The notes under the pieces were generated by a model that saw only the letters and a program-made list of their open reading frames with translations, was not told the origin of the DNA and ran no database searches. A DNA stretch of 36,310 bases from Phycisphaera mikurensis (lineage in GTDB: Bacteria; Planctomycetota; Phycisphaerae; WQYP01): positions 1 to 36,310 of the forward strand of contig DZDI01000015.1 in NCBI GenBank assembly GCA_022730455.1, in the 5' to 3' direction. Position 1 is the first letter of the stretch, and each line of letters begins with the position of its first letter. Below, one piece after another: positions 1 to 8,622 of the stretch. A program made the position numbers and the translations under genes.

Positions 1-41
1 TGAATGGCTTATCCCGAACTCACTTTATTTAGGAGCTTATC

Positions 42-2723
42 ATGACGAGGAATTATATCGACAAGCAAAGTGTGAACAGGCGAGAGTTTGTTTTAGCGGC
101 ATCCGCCACGGCGGGACTCGGGGCGTTGGCTGGTAGTGTCTCAGATGTGGCCACCGGCGGGACGCCGACTTTGACGAAGCCTGCCAGCTGCGCTGTGGGT
201 ATTTCTGTTGCCGCATACCAAAAGGCGTGGCGGAGAGCTGCGGCGCTGACTAATAAAATGACTCTGGACGAAAAGATCAGCCAGGTCGGCAACAACGCGC
301 CAGCCATAAGGCGAATTGGTCTGCCGGGCTACCAATATTACGCGGGCGAAGCCCTCCACGGCCTCCGTCGTCTTCCCCCGGTAACGCTATTCCCTATTCC
401 CGCTGCGATGGGTTGCACGTGGAACCCGGAACTATTGAGGCGAGTTTACGACGCTGTTGCCGACGAAGCGAGAGCATATCACAACAAATACGGCGTGTGC
501 CTGACCTACTATTCTCCGGCCACACTTAACATAGTACGTGATCCACGGTGGGGGCGGTGCCAGGAAGTTTATGGTGAAGACCCTTGCCATCTGGGGACCT
601 TGGCCATGGAAACAATCAAGGGAATGCAGGGGAACAATCCGAATTACATTAAGACCAGTGCCTGTGCCAAGCATTTTATATGCTACGACATTGAGGATGA
701 TAGCATGCGCGTTTCCGCATCGGTTGACCCTCGCAGTTTCTGGGAATATTACACTCGCCCATTCCGAGCCTGTGTGGACGCAGGGGTATTCACAGTCATG
801 GCGGCCTACAACGCCGTCAATGGTATTCCGTGCAGTGCGGACCGGTTCCTGCTGACTAGCCTGCTGCGCAAACGCTGGAGGTTTGCGGGGTATGTTACTT
901 CCGACTGTGATTCCGTCGCTGTCATTGTCAGCGGACACCATTATGTGCCAACATTACATCAAGCCGCAGCGTTGGGAATTGAAGCGGGATGCGATCAAAA
1001 TTTGGGCGAAACGTACCAACAACACCTGCGGAGAGCGGTAAGTCTAAATCTGGTCAGCGAGGCGGATATCAGTCGTGCTGTAACTCGCGCATTGACAGTT
1101 AGATTTTTACTCGGAGAATTTGACCATCCCGATAAGGTCCCGTACAGCGTGATTGGCTTTGGCGTAGTTGACTCATCCCCTCACCGCGCGCTGGCGTTGG
1201 AAGCGGCACGGCAATCGATTGTACTTTTAAAAAATGAAAATGATTTGCTGCCGCTGAACAAATCCACCCTCAAATCAGTGGCAATTATTGGACCCGCCGC
1301 AGGATTTGAAGCCGGAAGTTATGCCGGATTTTCAGCCGTGCATGTCTCGCCTATGGAGGGCATTGCTGCTGCACTGGGGGTGGACACTTCAACCGGGCGA
1401 ATTTACACCGGCGAAGCGATTGGCCAGAGCCGGAACCTGTGGGATCAAGGCTCGCCAGGTAGCCCAACCAACATTCAGTTCGCTCGCATTCCCACTGGTT
1501 CATGGCTGGAGTTCCCACCGCAGGATTTCACTGGAAAGAGCCGCGTTGTGGCACATGTGTCGAGTATTGCCAAAGGTGGAACCATCGCGGTACATATAGA
1601 CGAGGTCGATGGGCCGATAATCGCTAAGCTCAGTATTCCACTTGGTGATTGGCATGTGTATCACGACGGCACGGCACCGCTACACCCGATCTCCGGCAAG
1701 CATAGGGTCTTCCTCCGCTTTATGGGAGCAGCCAACGATCTCTTTAAAATCGAGTGGTTCGAGCTGCTTCCGACAGTGGAACGCCCGAGTATCTGCTATG
1801 AACCAGGCTGCACCGTCGTGGGTGAAAAAAATGAGGCCATGTTCCATGCGGCGGTCGATGCTGCCAAAAGGGCCGATCTTGTCGTTATGATTTGTGGTGT
1901 CGACCAATCGGTTGATTGCGAGGGCATGGATCGCAAGACTATCGCATTGACTGGCGCACAGCACGAATTGATTCGGGCAGTTCATGCCGCCAATCCCAAT
2001 GCCGTATTGGTGCTCAACACTAATAATTCCGTCGCGATAGACTGGGAGCAGCAACACATACCCGCTATCGTTTGTTCCCTCTTCGCTGGCCAGGATCAGG
2101 GTACCGCCATCGCGGAGGTGCTATTTGGCCGCTACAACCCGTGTGGCAAGTTGTCCACCACATGGTTCAGATCCACCGACCAACTGTTGCCGTTTCACGA
2201 TCAGAACGTTATGAAGGGCCGCACCTACATGTACTTTGAAGGCGAACCGCTATATCCCTTCGGCTTCGGTTTGAGCTATACAACGTTCCGTACCAGTGAT
2301 ATGCACATAGATTCCAACAATCTCTCGGCAAATAATCCCATCAAGATATCCTGTACGATTAAAAATACCGGCACACGCGCCGGTGCTGAAGTAGTCCAGT
2401 TTTATATTACCGTTCCCAAGTCGCCGTTGAAGCGCCCTACCAAGGAATTGGTGGGTTTTCAGCGTGTGGAACTTCAGCCCGGCGAAAGTCGAACCGTTAC
2501 TTTCACGCTGCCCTATACAGCGCAAGCGTTGTGGTATTGGCACGAAAGCCAACGCAAATTTGTGCTGCAGCCTGGTATACTGAAACTGATGATTGGCAGT
2601 TCCTCGGCAGACATTCATTTGACTGGCGAGGTGAGGCTGAGGGCCTGCACCGACGCAAAGCTCGGCGGGCCGGAAATGTTGAACACAATTGCAGTCGAAA
2701 GCCGAGTATCAGAAACGCGGTAA
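42..2723 (+). CDS. Tat-exported GH3 beta-xylosidase/beta-glucosidase with CBM6-like insert
   Basis: This 893-residue protein is a glycoside hydrolase family 3 enzyme that releases terminal sugars from plant oligosaccharides, most likely xylosides. The start follows an AGGAG site at 31-35. A twin-arginine signal (NRREFV at residues 12-17, then an Ala/Gly-rich stretch) predicts folded export to the periplasm. The N-terminal TIM barrel spans roughly 60-355, with KH at 210-211 and the nucleophile Asp288 in GYVTSDCD. The second domain starts near 390 and is split by a CBM6-like beta-sandwich at about 475-577. It resumes with VDCEGMDR, where Glu627 is the probable acid/base. A fibronectin III-like domain fills about 755-860. 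The VDxEGxDR motif and the CBM insert favour beta-xylosidase over beta-glucosidase, but the exact substrate cannot be read from sequence. A rhamnosidase remnant follows on the same strand, suggesting a former plant-polysaccharide locus. Confidence 0.92.
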   Translation: MTRNYIDKQSVNRREFVLAASATAGLGALAGSVSDVATGGTPTLTKPASCAVGISVAAYQKAWRRAAALTNKMTLDEKISQVGNNAPAIRRIGLPGYQYYAGEALHGLRRLPPVTLFPIPAAMGCTWNPELLRRVYDAVADEARAYHNKYGVCLTYYSPATLNIVRDPRWGRCQEVYGEDPCHLGTLAMETIKGMQGNNPNYIKTSACAKHFICYDIEDDSMRVSASVDPRSFWEYYTRPFRACVDAGVFTVMAAYNAVNGIPCSADRFLLTSLLRKRWRFAGYVTSDCDSVAVIVSGHHYVPTLHQAAALGIEAGCDQNLGETYQQHLRRAVSLNLVSEADISRAVTRALTVRFLLGEFDHPDKVPYSVIGFGVVDSSPHRALALEAARQSIVLLKNENDLLPLNKSTLKSVAIIGPAAGFEAGSYAGFSAVHVSPMEGIAAALGVDTSTGRIYTGEAIGQSRNLWDQGSPGSPTNIQFARIPTGSWLEFPPQDFTGKSRVVAHVSSIAKGGTIAVHIDEVDGPIIAKLSIPLGDWHVYHDGTAPLHPISGKHRVFLRFMGAANDLFKIEWFELLPTVERPSICYEPGCTVVGEKNEAMFHAAVDAAKRADLVVMICGVDQSVDCEGMDRKTIALTGAQHELIRAVHAANPNAVLVLNTNNSVAIDWEQQHIPAIVCSLFAGQDQGTAIAEVLFGRYNPCGKLSTTWFRSTDQLLPFHDQNVMKGRTYMYFEGEPLYPFGFGLSYTTFRTSDMHIDSNNLSANNPIKISCTIKNTGTRAGAEVVQFYITVPKSPLKRPTKELVGFQRVELQPGESRTVTFTLPYTAQALWYWHESQRKFVLQPGILKLMIGSSSADIHLTGEVRLRACTDAKLGGPEMLNTIAVESRVSETR

Positions 2724-2872
2724 CCTGCCTGCCGGTTCGATGAGGGGGAGCTGGCGGATTTGGCGTTGCGGTGATCTGCTGGCAGCAAAAAGCTGAAATC
2801 CGGAGCAATGGGTGTGAGGAACATGGGCGGAGATTTGTCAGGCACAATACATCGCGCAAGGGGAGTATAGCC

Positions 2873-3309
2873 ATGAATTCATTGAACCGCCGGGGCTTTG
2901 TTGGTCAAATCGGGCTGACCGCCGCCGGTATAATATTGATCACTGGTTTTATAGAGGCTTGGGCGGCCTATGCATGGATATGGCACGCAAGCCGGGGCGG
3001 CAATTGACAATACGTCCGGCGATAGTAGGTAACCTGAAGTGGGTGCGTGTAAGTTACGATTCGGTGCTGGGAAAAATTGTCAGTAATTGGCAACGCGTGG
3101 GCAATCACCTGAGTATGCAATTTGTAATTCCACCCAATACCACTGCCCGTATTGATTTGCCCGCCACCAACTCGAAGACTTTAGAAATCAACCAGCGGCT
3201 TTTGCCCCATGCGGGCGTGCATGTGATACGCATCCTGCACAATAGGGTTATTATCGAAGCCCGGTCTGGCCGCTATAAGTGCATCAGCCAATATGATCCA
3301 AAGCATTAG
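2873..3309 (+). pseudogene. Collapsed alpha-L-rhamnosidase gene (Tat signal and C-terminus only)
   Basis: Two ends of one gene appear to be joined. From ATG 2873 the frame encodes a Tat-like leader (NRRGFVGQ and a hydrophobic stretch) that stops at 3007. In a different frame, about 2990-3309 encodes text typical of the C-terminal beta-sandwich of bacterial alpha-L-rhamnosidases (GH78 class): a VGNLKWVRVSYDS stretch, a ..SNWQRVGN stretch and PPNTTARIDLPA, ending in SGRYKC. A complete enzyme would need many hundred more residues, so the catalytic domain is missing and the remaining parts are out of frame. An internal deletion is the simplest explanation. The stop codon overlaps a solo end of the repeat family found complete at 24067-24337. 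The C-terminal match is clear by eye; assigning the leader to the same gene is inference. Confidence 0.7.
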
Positions 3310-3327
3310 GAGTCTGTCCAAGTAATA
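3309..3327 (+). repeat. Solo terminal repeat of the 271-bp palindromic element family
   Basis: These 19 bases are identical to the left end of the complete element at 24067-24337 (GGAGTCTGTCCAAGTAATA). The match stops right after this stretch, and no partner end is seen before ogt. It abuts the end of the rhamnosidase pseudogene. Confidence 0.75.
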
Positions 3328-3566
3328 GCAGGGGCAGCTCGGGATAGGGCGCTGATAAGTTTCAGCATGCAGTGCGCATGCATCCATGCCGCCGGGCTTG
3401 TACTGGCGCGTTGGCAAATGGCGATTCATCGCAACGGTGGCCGACCGTTTGTCATACATGGCCGACGAAATTGATTGCTTATCCATAATAGAAATAAATA
3501 ACTAGTTTCCAAATAACTAATTGCCAGTGTCAGGTTACGTCCGCCAATGACGTGTGGCGATATTTT
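3328..3566. other. Short intergenic stretch between the repeat end and ogt
   Basis: No gene is supported here. A minus-strand frame from 3486 reads across the repeat end into the rhamnosidase remnant, so only its first 50-60 codons could be genuine, and they resemble no family I know. A weak 5-bp hairpin near 3541-3558 lies after ogt but lacks a convincing T tract. Confidence 0.4.
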
Positions 3567-4157
3567 TCAGTGAGGACGGCTGCTTTCTTCCCGGATTACC
3601 TTTGGCGCCAAAGATAGACATGCATGCTCCATCTCCTCGGCTTGCTGTGCTTCAAGTTCCAATAATTGCGATTTAATTTCTGTACCCCAGTGATAACCAC
3701 CCAACGCTCCATTGGTTTGAGTGACGCGGTGGCAGGGAATTAAAACGGCGATTGGATTGGCAGCGCAGGCATTCGCGACGGCTCGATAACTGCCCGGGAC
3801 GCCAGCCGCCTCAGCTAATTGTTTGTACGTCCAGGTTTTGCCAAATGGAATATGGAGCAATTGCGTCCATACCTGTTCCTGAAATGGTGTGCCCATTGCA
3901 TTCATGGGGAACCGACGAGTTTTGTGATTATTGTCAATTAAGTCAATAATGGCATCGAATTGCCTGTGTTCTTGCCGCCTGGCCTTTAATATCATCGGTG
4001 GCGCAATGTTCTTGGCGACCAGCCCGTGCACGCCGCTGCCGTATGATTCAAAGCCGAGATAAATCAAACATCCATCCATAAATCCGCACGTGACGGGCCC
4101 CAATTTTGATTCGCCGGTAACAACGCACACAACTGGTACCAATGTCTCAACTTTCAT
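3567..4157 (-). CDS. ogt: Methylated-DNA--protein-cysteine methyltransferase
   Basis: This 196-residue protein repairs O6-alkylguanine by moving the alkyl group to its own cysteine, a single-turnover reaction in the cytoplasm. The diagnostic IPCHRV stretch lies at residues 140-145, with acceptor Cys142. Before it come the helix-turn-helix features of the family: TPFQEQVW near 90-97, a ..GKTWTYKQLA stretch and RAVANACAANP, which hold the arginine finger and DNA-binding helix. A GALGGYHWG stretch follows. The N-terminal domain is of normal length, so this is the plain Ogt/MGMT form without an Ada regulatory domain. It starts 3 bp after the NYN nuclease gene stops, and pyrC lies further upstream, so all three are probably co-transcribed. 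No alkylation-responsive regulator is visible nearby. Confidence 0.95.
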   Translation of the reverse strand: MKVETLVPVVCVVTGESKLGPVTCGFMDGCLIYLGFESYGSGVHGLVAKNIAPPMILKARRQEHRQFDAIIDLIDNNHKTRRFPMNAMGTPFQEQVWTQLLHIPFGKTWTYKQLAEAAGVPGSYRAVANACAANPIAVLIPCHRVTQTNGALGGYHWGTEIKSQLLELEAQQAEEMEHACLSLAPKVIREESSRPH

Positions 4158-4160
4158 TGC

Positions 4161-4745
4161 CTAATCCAGAAATGCACTCATGTCGATTGCATCAATATCC
4201 GCCTCGGTAAGCCCTTCCACTGCATCGCGCAGTGGATTTGCCTCCCGTGGTCTATCATCATCCCGTTTCGTACTTATACCTGACGATGGCGAAAACCCAA
4301 AAACCTGCATCCAGAATTCGGTTTCGCCTGCTGATGGAGCATTGGCCGCCTTGTCCACGGCTTCCTGCTGCTGCCTTTGCGGATGGCGATAGGTGTGTAC
4401 CTGCCGCAGGAAGGCGCTGCAGTGCAGCGTTTTGGCACCAGTTCCTGTCACCCGCGAACGAAGCTGCCGGTCGTCGGTCACCACGCAGATATCCCGGCGT
4501 CCAGTCGAGGATTTACAAAGTTGAACGATGGTATCATCGGCGGATTGGCCCCGGCCCGCCCATTGCAGATGGAGCGTGTCGTAGTCATCGGCATACGGTT
4601 CGTGGGGCTTGCGAATGCCGTCCATCACCAAGGTCAATTTCATGTCTGCGCAGACATTGCAGAACTGCCGCAGCGACAACCCCGTCACTTTACCCGGTCG
4701 ACTGGCCGCCGCATGCAGCAGGTTGTAGGCATCCACAATCAGCAT
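4161..4745 (-). CDS. YacP-like NYN-domain RNase
   Basis: This 194-residue protein belongs to the NYN/PIN-like nuclease group related to Bacillus YacP (Rae1). It opens with MLIVDAYNLLHA, where Asp5 and Asn8 are the family signature. Further acidic residues that would bind metal are Asp42 (LVMDG), Asp70-Asp71 (SADDTI) and Asp91-Asp92 (VVTDDRQLR). The domain ends near residue 116; the rest is a low-complexity, Gln- and Asp-rich tail of unknown role. Known relatives cleave RNA, in some cases on ribosomes. The target here is unknown. It lies 41 bp after pyrC and 3 bp before ogt on the same strand, so an operon is likely. Confidence 0.85.
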   Translation of the reverse strand: MLIVDAYNLLHAAASRPGKVTGLSLRQFCNVCADMKLTLVMDGIRKPHEPYADDYDTLHLQWAGRGQSADDTIVQLCKSSTGRRDICVVTDDRQLRSRVTGTGAKTLHCSAFLRQVHTYRHPQRQQQEAVDKAANAPSAGETEFWMQVFGFSPSSGISTKRDDDRPREANPLRDAVEGLTEADIDAIDMSAFLD

Positions 4746-4786
4746 GTATTGATACCGGCTTAAATCAGCATCGAATCGTGTGGGTT

Positions 4787-6088
4787 CTACAGACCCGAAT
4801 GCTCTTGATAAACAATGCGGCCGCCAACTAACGTCATTTTAATTCTTCCGCGCACTTCTCGGCCCACAAAAGGCGTATTCTTTGATTTGGACTTAAAGTC
4901 GGCCGGATGAATGACCCATGATTCATCTATATTAAAGACGGTCAGGTCGGCCCTGGCACCCGCGGTCAGCCGGCCGCGATCTTCAAGGCCGATGACTTTG
5001 GCGGCATTGATGGTCATCAGGCGAATCATGGCCACCAGCGATATGCGACGCGTTTTTACAAGTGCTGCAAGGTAAAGTGGGAAGGCTGTTTCAAGCCCCA
5101 CAATGCCGAAGGGGGCACGGTCAAATTCCAGTTCCTTTTCTTCTCGTGCGTGAGGTGCATGATCTGTGGCCAGTACTTCGATGGTGCCGTCGATAATCCC
5201 TTGAATGCACGCCTCAACATCAGCATCGGTGCGTAGAGGCGGATTCATCTTGGTATTGGTGTCGTAATTGGTACAGGCTGCATCGGTCAATAGAAGATGA
5301 TGAGGAGTCGCTTCGGCTGTTACGCTTTGGCCCTGAGCCCTGGCCTGCCGCACCATATCCACCGCGCCAGCCGTACTGATATGCTGCACGTGATAGCGAG
5401 CCCCAATATTGCGGTTAAGGGCAAGATCACGGGCGATCATTAACTCTTCAGCCGCCGCCGGCAATCCTGTCAGGCCCAGCCGGTGAGCGGTCAGACCTGC
5501 ATTGATCGGCCCACCGGAGAGAGTGGGTTCCTCACAATGCTGGCTTATCAATCCATTAAACATCTTGGCATATTGAAAAGCTTTATTCATCACTGCCGCC
5601 GAGCCTACACCTACGCCGTCATCGCTAAATCCGATAGCGCCCGCTTCGTGCATCAGATGCATCTCAGCCAATTCCTGGCCTTCGCGCCTCTTGGTAATCG
5701 CTCCAAATGGAAGCACTTCGCAGAGATTCGCTTTATGGGCTTGATTAAGCACAAATTCAATTTGTGCCGGGTCATCGAGCGCTGGCACCGTATTGGGCAT
5801 GCAGCAAATGGTACTGAAACCGCCCGCTACGGCCGCCGCCGCTCCGGTGGCAATCGTCTCTTTGTGTTCCTGCCCCGGCTCGCGCAAGTGGACGTGGATA
5901 TCAATAAACCCTGGTGAAAGATGCTGTCCTGCCAGATCAATCACCTTGGCTTTAGGTGCATGCCCTTTCAGGCCGGTGCCTATTTGAGCAATTTTCCCGT
6001 CCGCAACGAGCAACTCTTCCTCGCGCACGCGGTCACGATGCGGATCGATCAATTTACCGTTTATGAATAGTATGGGTCGTGCGTCCAT
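4787..6088 (-). CDS. pyrC: Dihydroorotase
   Basis: This 433-residue amidohydrolase catalyses ring closure of N-carbamoyl-L-aspartate to dihydroorotate, the third step of de novo pyrimidine synthesis. Metal ligands are visible in DIHVHLREPG (His65, His67) and ATDHAPH (Asp309, with substrate-contacting residues after it). GFSDDG at 153-158 and a MNPPLR stretch are typical of the class I (Bacillus/Aquifex-like) enzymes, which are longer than the class II enzyme of E. coli. The ending at VYQEHSGL is normal for the family. No pyrB (aspartate transcarbamoylase), its usual partner in class I organisms, lies in the window. It is the first gene of a probable pyrC-NYN nuclease-ogt transcript and starts 133 bp downstream of the ABC exporter stop. 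Confidence 0.95.
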   Translation of the reverse strand: MDARPILFINGKLIDPHRDRVREEELLVADGKIAQIGTGLKGHAPKAKVIDLAGQHLSPGFIDIHVHLREPGQEHKETIATGAAAAVAGGFSTICCMPNTVPALDDPAQIEFVLNQAHKANLCEVLPFGAITKRREGQELAEMHLMHEAGAIGFSDDGVGVGSAAVMNKAFQYAKMFNGLISQHCEEPTLSGGPINAGLTAHRLGLTGLPAAAEELMIARDLALNRNIGARYHVQHISTAGAVDMVRQARAQGQSVTAEATPHHLLLTDAACTNYDTNTKMNPPLRTDADVEACIQGIIDGTIEVLATDHAPHAREEKELEFDRAPFGIVGLETAFPLYLAALVKTRRISLVAMIRLMTINAAKVIGLEDRGRLTAGARADLTVFNIDESWVIHPADFKSKSKNTPFVGREVRGRIKMTLVGGRIVYQEHSGL

Positions 6089-6221
6089 AGCTGCGGCAGT
6101 ATAGCCGATGCCGACTCATCTTTCAGATTCGGTATCCAGCATTCGTCACCCCTATAGTTCATTTGAAGTAAATGGCACCGCCGCCCGCTGCCAAAGCGGC
6201 CACCCAAGCAGCCGCCAAACC

Positions 6222-8348
6222 TCAAACGGAGGCTGGTTCGGCGGCAAACTGGCTCTCGCAAAGACGGCGGTAGCCGACGCACTTGGTGAGTAATTCCTGA
6301 TGTGTTCCAATACCCGTGATTCGGCCAAAATCCAGACTGATAATTAAATCGGCACCCATAATCGTGCTTAGTCGATGAGCGATGACAAACGTGGTGCGGC
6401 TGCGCATGAAATCCTTCAAAGCCGAATTAATTTTCTGCTCGCTGTCCGTATCAATTTGGCTCATCGCCTCATCCAGCAGCAAGATCGCCGGATCGCGCAG
6501 GATGGCCCGCGCTATTGCTATTCGCTGCCGCTGGCCACCGGACAGCCGCACTCCCGATTGGCCCACCAAGGTGTTATACCCTTCCGGCAACTGCGATATG
6601 AATTCATCGGCGTAACTCTGACGGCTTGCGGCCAGCACTGCCTCCCGATTGGCGTGCGGCGTTGCATACGCGATATTGTTGTACACAGTGTCAGCAAAAA
6701 GAATCGTATCTTGAGTCACCAACCCGATTTGCCCGCGCAGCGATCTAAGCAATACCTTTGCGGTATCCTGACCATCAATCATGATTCGGCCTTGGGTCGG
6801 CTCGATCAAACGTGGAATAAGCGACAGCAGCGTGGTTTTGCCTGATCCATTTGATCCGACAATCGCTGCCGTCTGTCCCTTTGTTACCGCAAAACTAATA
6901 TCCTGCAGCACCGGATGATTGGCACCTGCGTACGTAAATGAAATGGCGTCAAAGGTGATGTCTTGGGACAAGCGCGGCAACGGAGGCGGTCGTTGGCCGC
7001 ACTTTTCTTCAATGGGTTCGTCAATAATTTCGAAGATACGGGTGGCCGAGGCATTGGACTGCTGCAACTTGGAATTAACGTCCGCCAGTTTTCGCAGTGG
7101 TTCAAATATGGCGGCAAAGCACGCCAGAAGAAAAATGAACGAGTCGCGATTGATAGAATGGCTCAACACCAACTTGGCTGCAATCAAGACCGGGATGCAT
7201 CCGAGGATAATCGTCAGCGTTTCAATGGTGGGGCGCGAAAGTGAGGTGTAGTGTGCCAATCGCGCCTGCTGCTGATATAAATACCGGTTTACTTTGGTGA
7301 AGCGTCGCCGTTCGTATCCTTGGCCGTTATGGGCTTTAACGATTTTTATCCCCAGCAGGGTTTCACTGATGATCCCCAGCATATCCGACCATTTTTCCAG
7401 CCCCTTGCGGCTGGCACGCCGCATGCGTTTCGCAAATTTGCGGATAATCACGCCAATAATCGGCAGGATCACCATTGTTCCGACGCAGATTCGCCAGTCG
7501 ATCAGCAAAGCTACAATGCCCACCGCCAAAGCCTTCATCGGTTCCAGCATGGTCTTGCCGAGTAGAGTAGTAAGACCTTCCGTCAGTGTGTTGGTGTCCT
7601 GTGTAAGGCGGCTGGTCAAGTCCGTCGTGCCATGGGTGGAGAAATACTGCACCGGCAATTGCAATATTCGGTTATGCATGCGCCGCCGAAGATTAATCAC
7701 CACCTTGGCCGCCAGGGTCATGCTGATGTACTGCTGCATATATCGAAACGCGCTGCCCACCACGCACAGAATAATAAAAAGGATGATCACCCAGACTAGG
7801 CACCACCATCGGCTTTGCGGCATGGCGCTGATAGTGTTTGCAAAGAGCCACATATACCAATGTGTGCCGGGCATCACCAAGGACGGCGTCGCGATGGTCG
7901 CACCGCTGCTGGAGGCAATGGTCATTTGCACGTGCGTGTTGTCTGCGGTGTGCGCCAAGATGCGCATCATTCCCTGCCAATGGTGACTGGCCGCTTGGGT
8001 CACGCCGTGGGCGGACAGCACACTGACACGCGTGATACGATCTCCAGGGCTCAGGTGGGCCAGCGCGGCCGGTGTGGTGTGGCTTACACGAGAGATGATG
8101 ATTGCCAACGTCTTGGCATGCACAGATTGGTCCAGATTCATCAGCCCCATATGCAGGCGGCTTTCGGCGGCCGCCTGATCGGCCCAGCCGTGGACGCCTT
8201 CAGTTGAAATAAATATTTTCATGACCGGCAGCAATGTGGCAATGCCGGATGCGTATGATAGACCTACCCCCAGCGCACATAGCAGGCCCAGCACCACGCG
8301 CCAGCGATAGGGCCAAACTCCTTGCAGTACTCTTAGCAGTGGCTTCAT
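6222..8348 (-). CDS. MsbA-like ABC exporter with a PDZ-like periplasmic insert
   Basis: This 708-residue half-transporter fuses a six-helix exporter domain to an ATPase domain. The start follows GAGGAACTG. Helix 1 lies at about 17-45. A loop of about 120 residues (45-165) then precedes helix 2 (182-203). That loop has the pattern of a PDZ domain: IISRVSHTTPAALAHLSPGD, then RITRV, and later a helix and strand (HWQGMMRIL, VQMTIASSSG). Ordinary MsbA proteins have only a short loop here. ATPase motifs are Walker A GSNGSGKTT (498-506), Q-loop near 547, signature LSGGQ (603-607), Walker B ILLLDEA (622-628) with DEAMSQID in place of the usual DEATSALD, and the H-loop AHRLS (657-661). Lipid A or other lipid flipping is the likely role by family. 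The PDZ assignment is by eye and less certain. Confidence 0.88.
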   Translation of the reverse strand: MKPLLRVLQGVWPYRWRVVLGLLCALGVGLSYASGIATLLPVMKIFISTEGVHGWADQAAAESRLHMGLMNLDQSVHAKTLAIIISRVSHTTPAALAHLSPGDRITRVSVLSAHGVTQAASHHWQGMMRILAHTADNTHVQMTIASSSGATIATPSLVMPGTHWYMWLFANTISAMPQSRWWCLVWVIILFIILCVVGSAFRYMQQYISMTLAAKVVINLRRRMHNRILQLPVQYFSTHGTTDLTSRLTQDTNTLTEGLTTLLGKTMLEPMKALAVGIVALLIDWRICVGTMVILPIIGVIIRKFAKRMRRASRKGLEKWSDMLGIISETLLGIKIVKAHNGQGYERRRFTKVNRYLYQQQARLAHYTSLSRPTIETLTIILGCIPVLIAAKLVLSHSINRDSFIFLLACFAAIFEPLRKLADVNSKLQQSNASATRIFEIIDEPIEEKCGQRPPPLPRLSQDITFDAISFTYAGANHPVLQDISFAVTKGQTAAIVGSNGSGKTTLLSLIPRLIEPTQGRIMIDGQDTAKVLLRSLRGQIGLVTQDTILFADTVYNNIAYATPHANREAVLAASRQSYADEFISQLPEGYNTLVGQSGVRLSGGQRQRIAIARAILRDPAILLLDEAMSQIDTDSEQKINSALKDFMRSRTTFVIAHRLSTIMGADLIISLDFGRITGIGTHQELLTKCVGYRRLCESQFAAEPASV

Positions 8349-8622
8349 CAGTTCCTCGGCCCCGGCGGGGAAGTCAGCCCCGCGTCCAATCCCTCTAGGA
8401 TACCATCAATGTGTGCCCTTGGCATGCATTTTGGAGTCGCAATGCGCCACCGCGCTGCCTATGGAATTAGATACGCGCTTTCTCGTTCGCGTGCCCACGA
8501 CTGCTTCGCGGGCGAACGTTGGCGGGAACCCAATTGAAAAAAAAGAGTGACCGCGCAAACGGATGCTTCCCGCTGGCGGCTTGCTGCCTCTGATTGGCCT
8601 CGGCTCTTTGGTTGGTGCGATG

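Noticed and set aside
3181-3486. Minus-strand frame of 101 codons after ogt
   Set aside because: It runs through the repeat end and antisense to the rhamnosidase remnant, so it cannot be one genuine gene as it stands.
4232-4831. Plus-strand frame of 199 codons opposite the NYN nuclease gene
   Set aside because: The opposite strand encodes a clear NYN domain; this frame is Arg/Pro-rich shadow text.
7294-7986. Long plus-strand frame of 230 codons inside the ABC exporter gene
   Set aside because: It lies fully antisense to conserved transmembrane coding sequence and is rich in Arg, Ile and Met without any family match.
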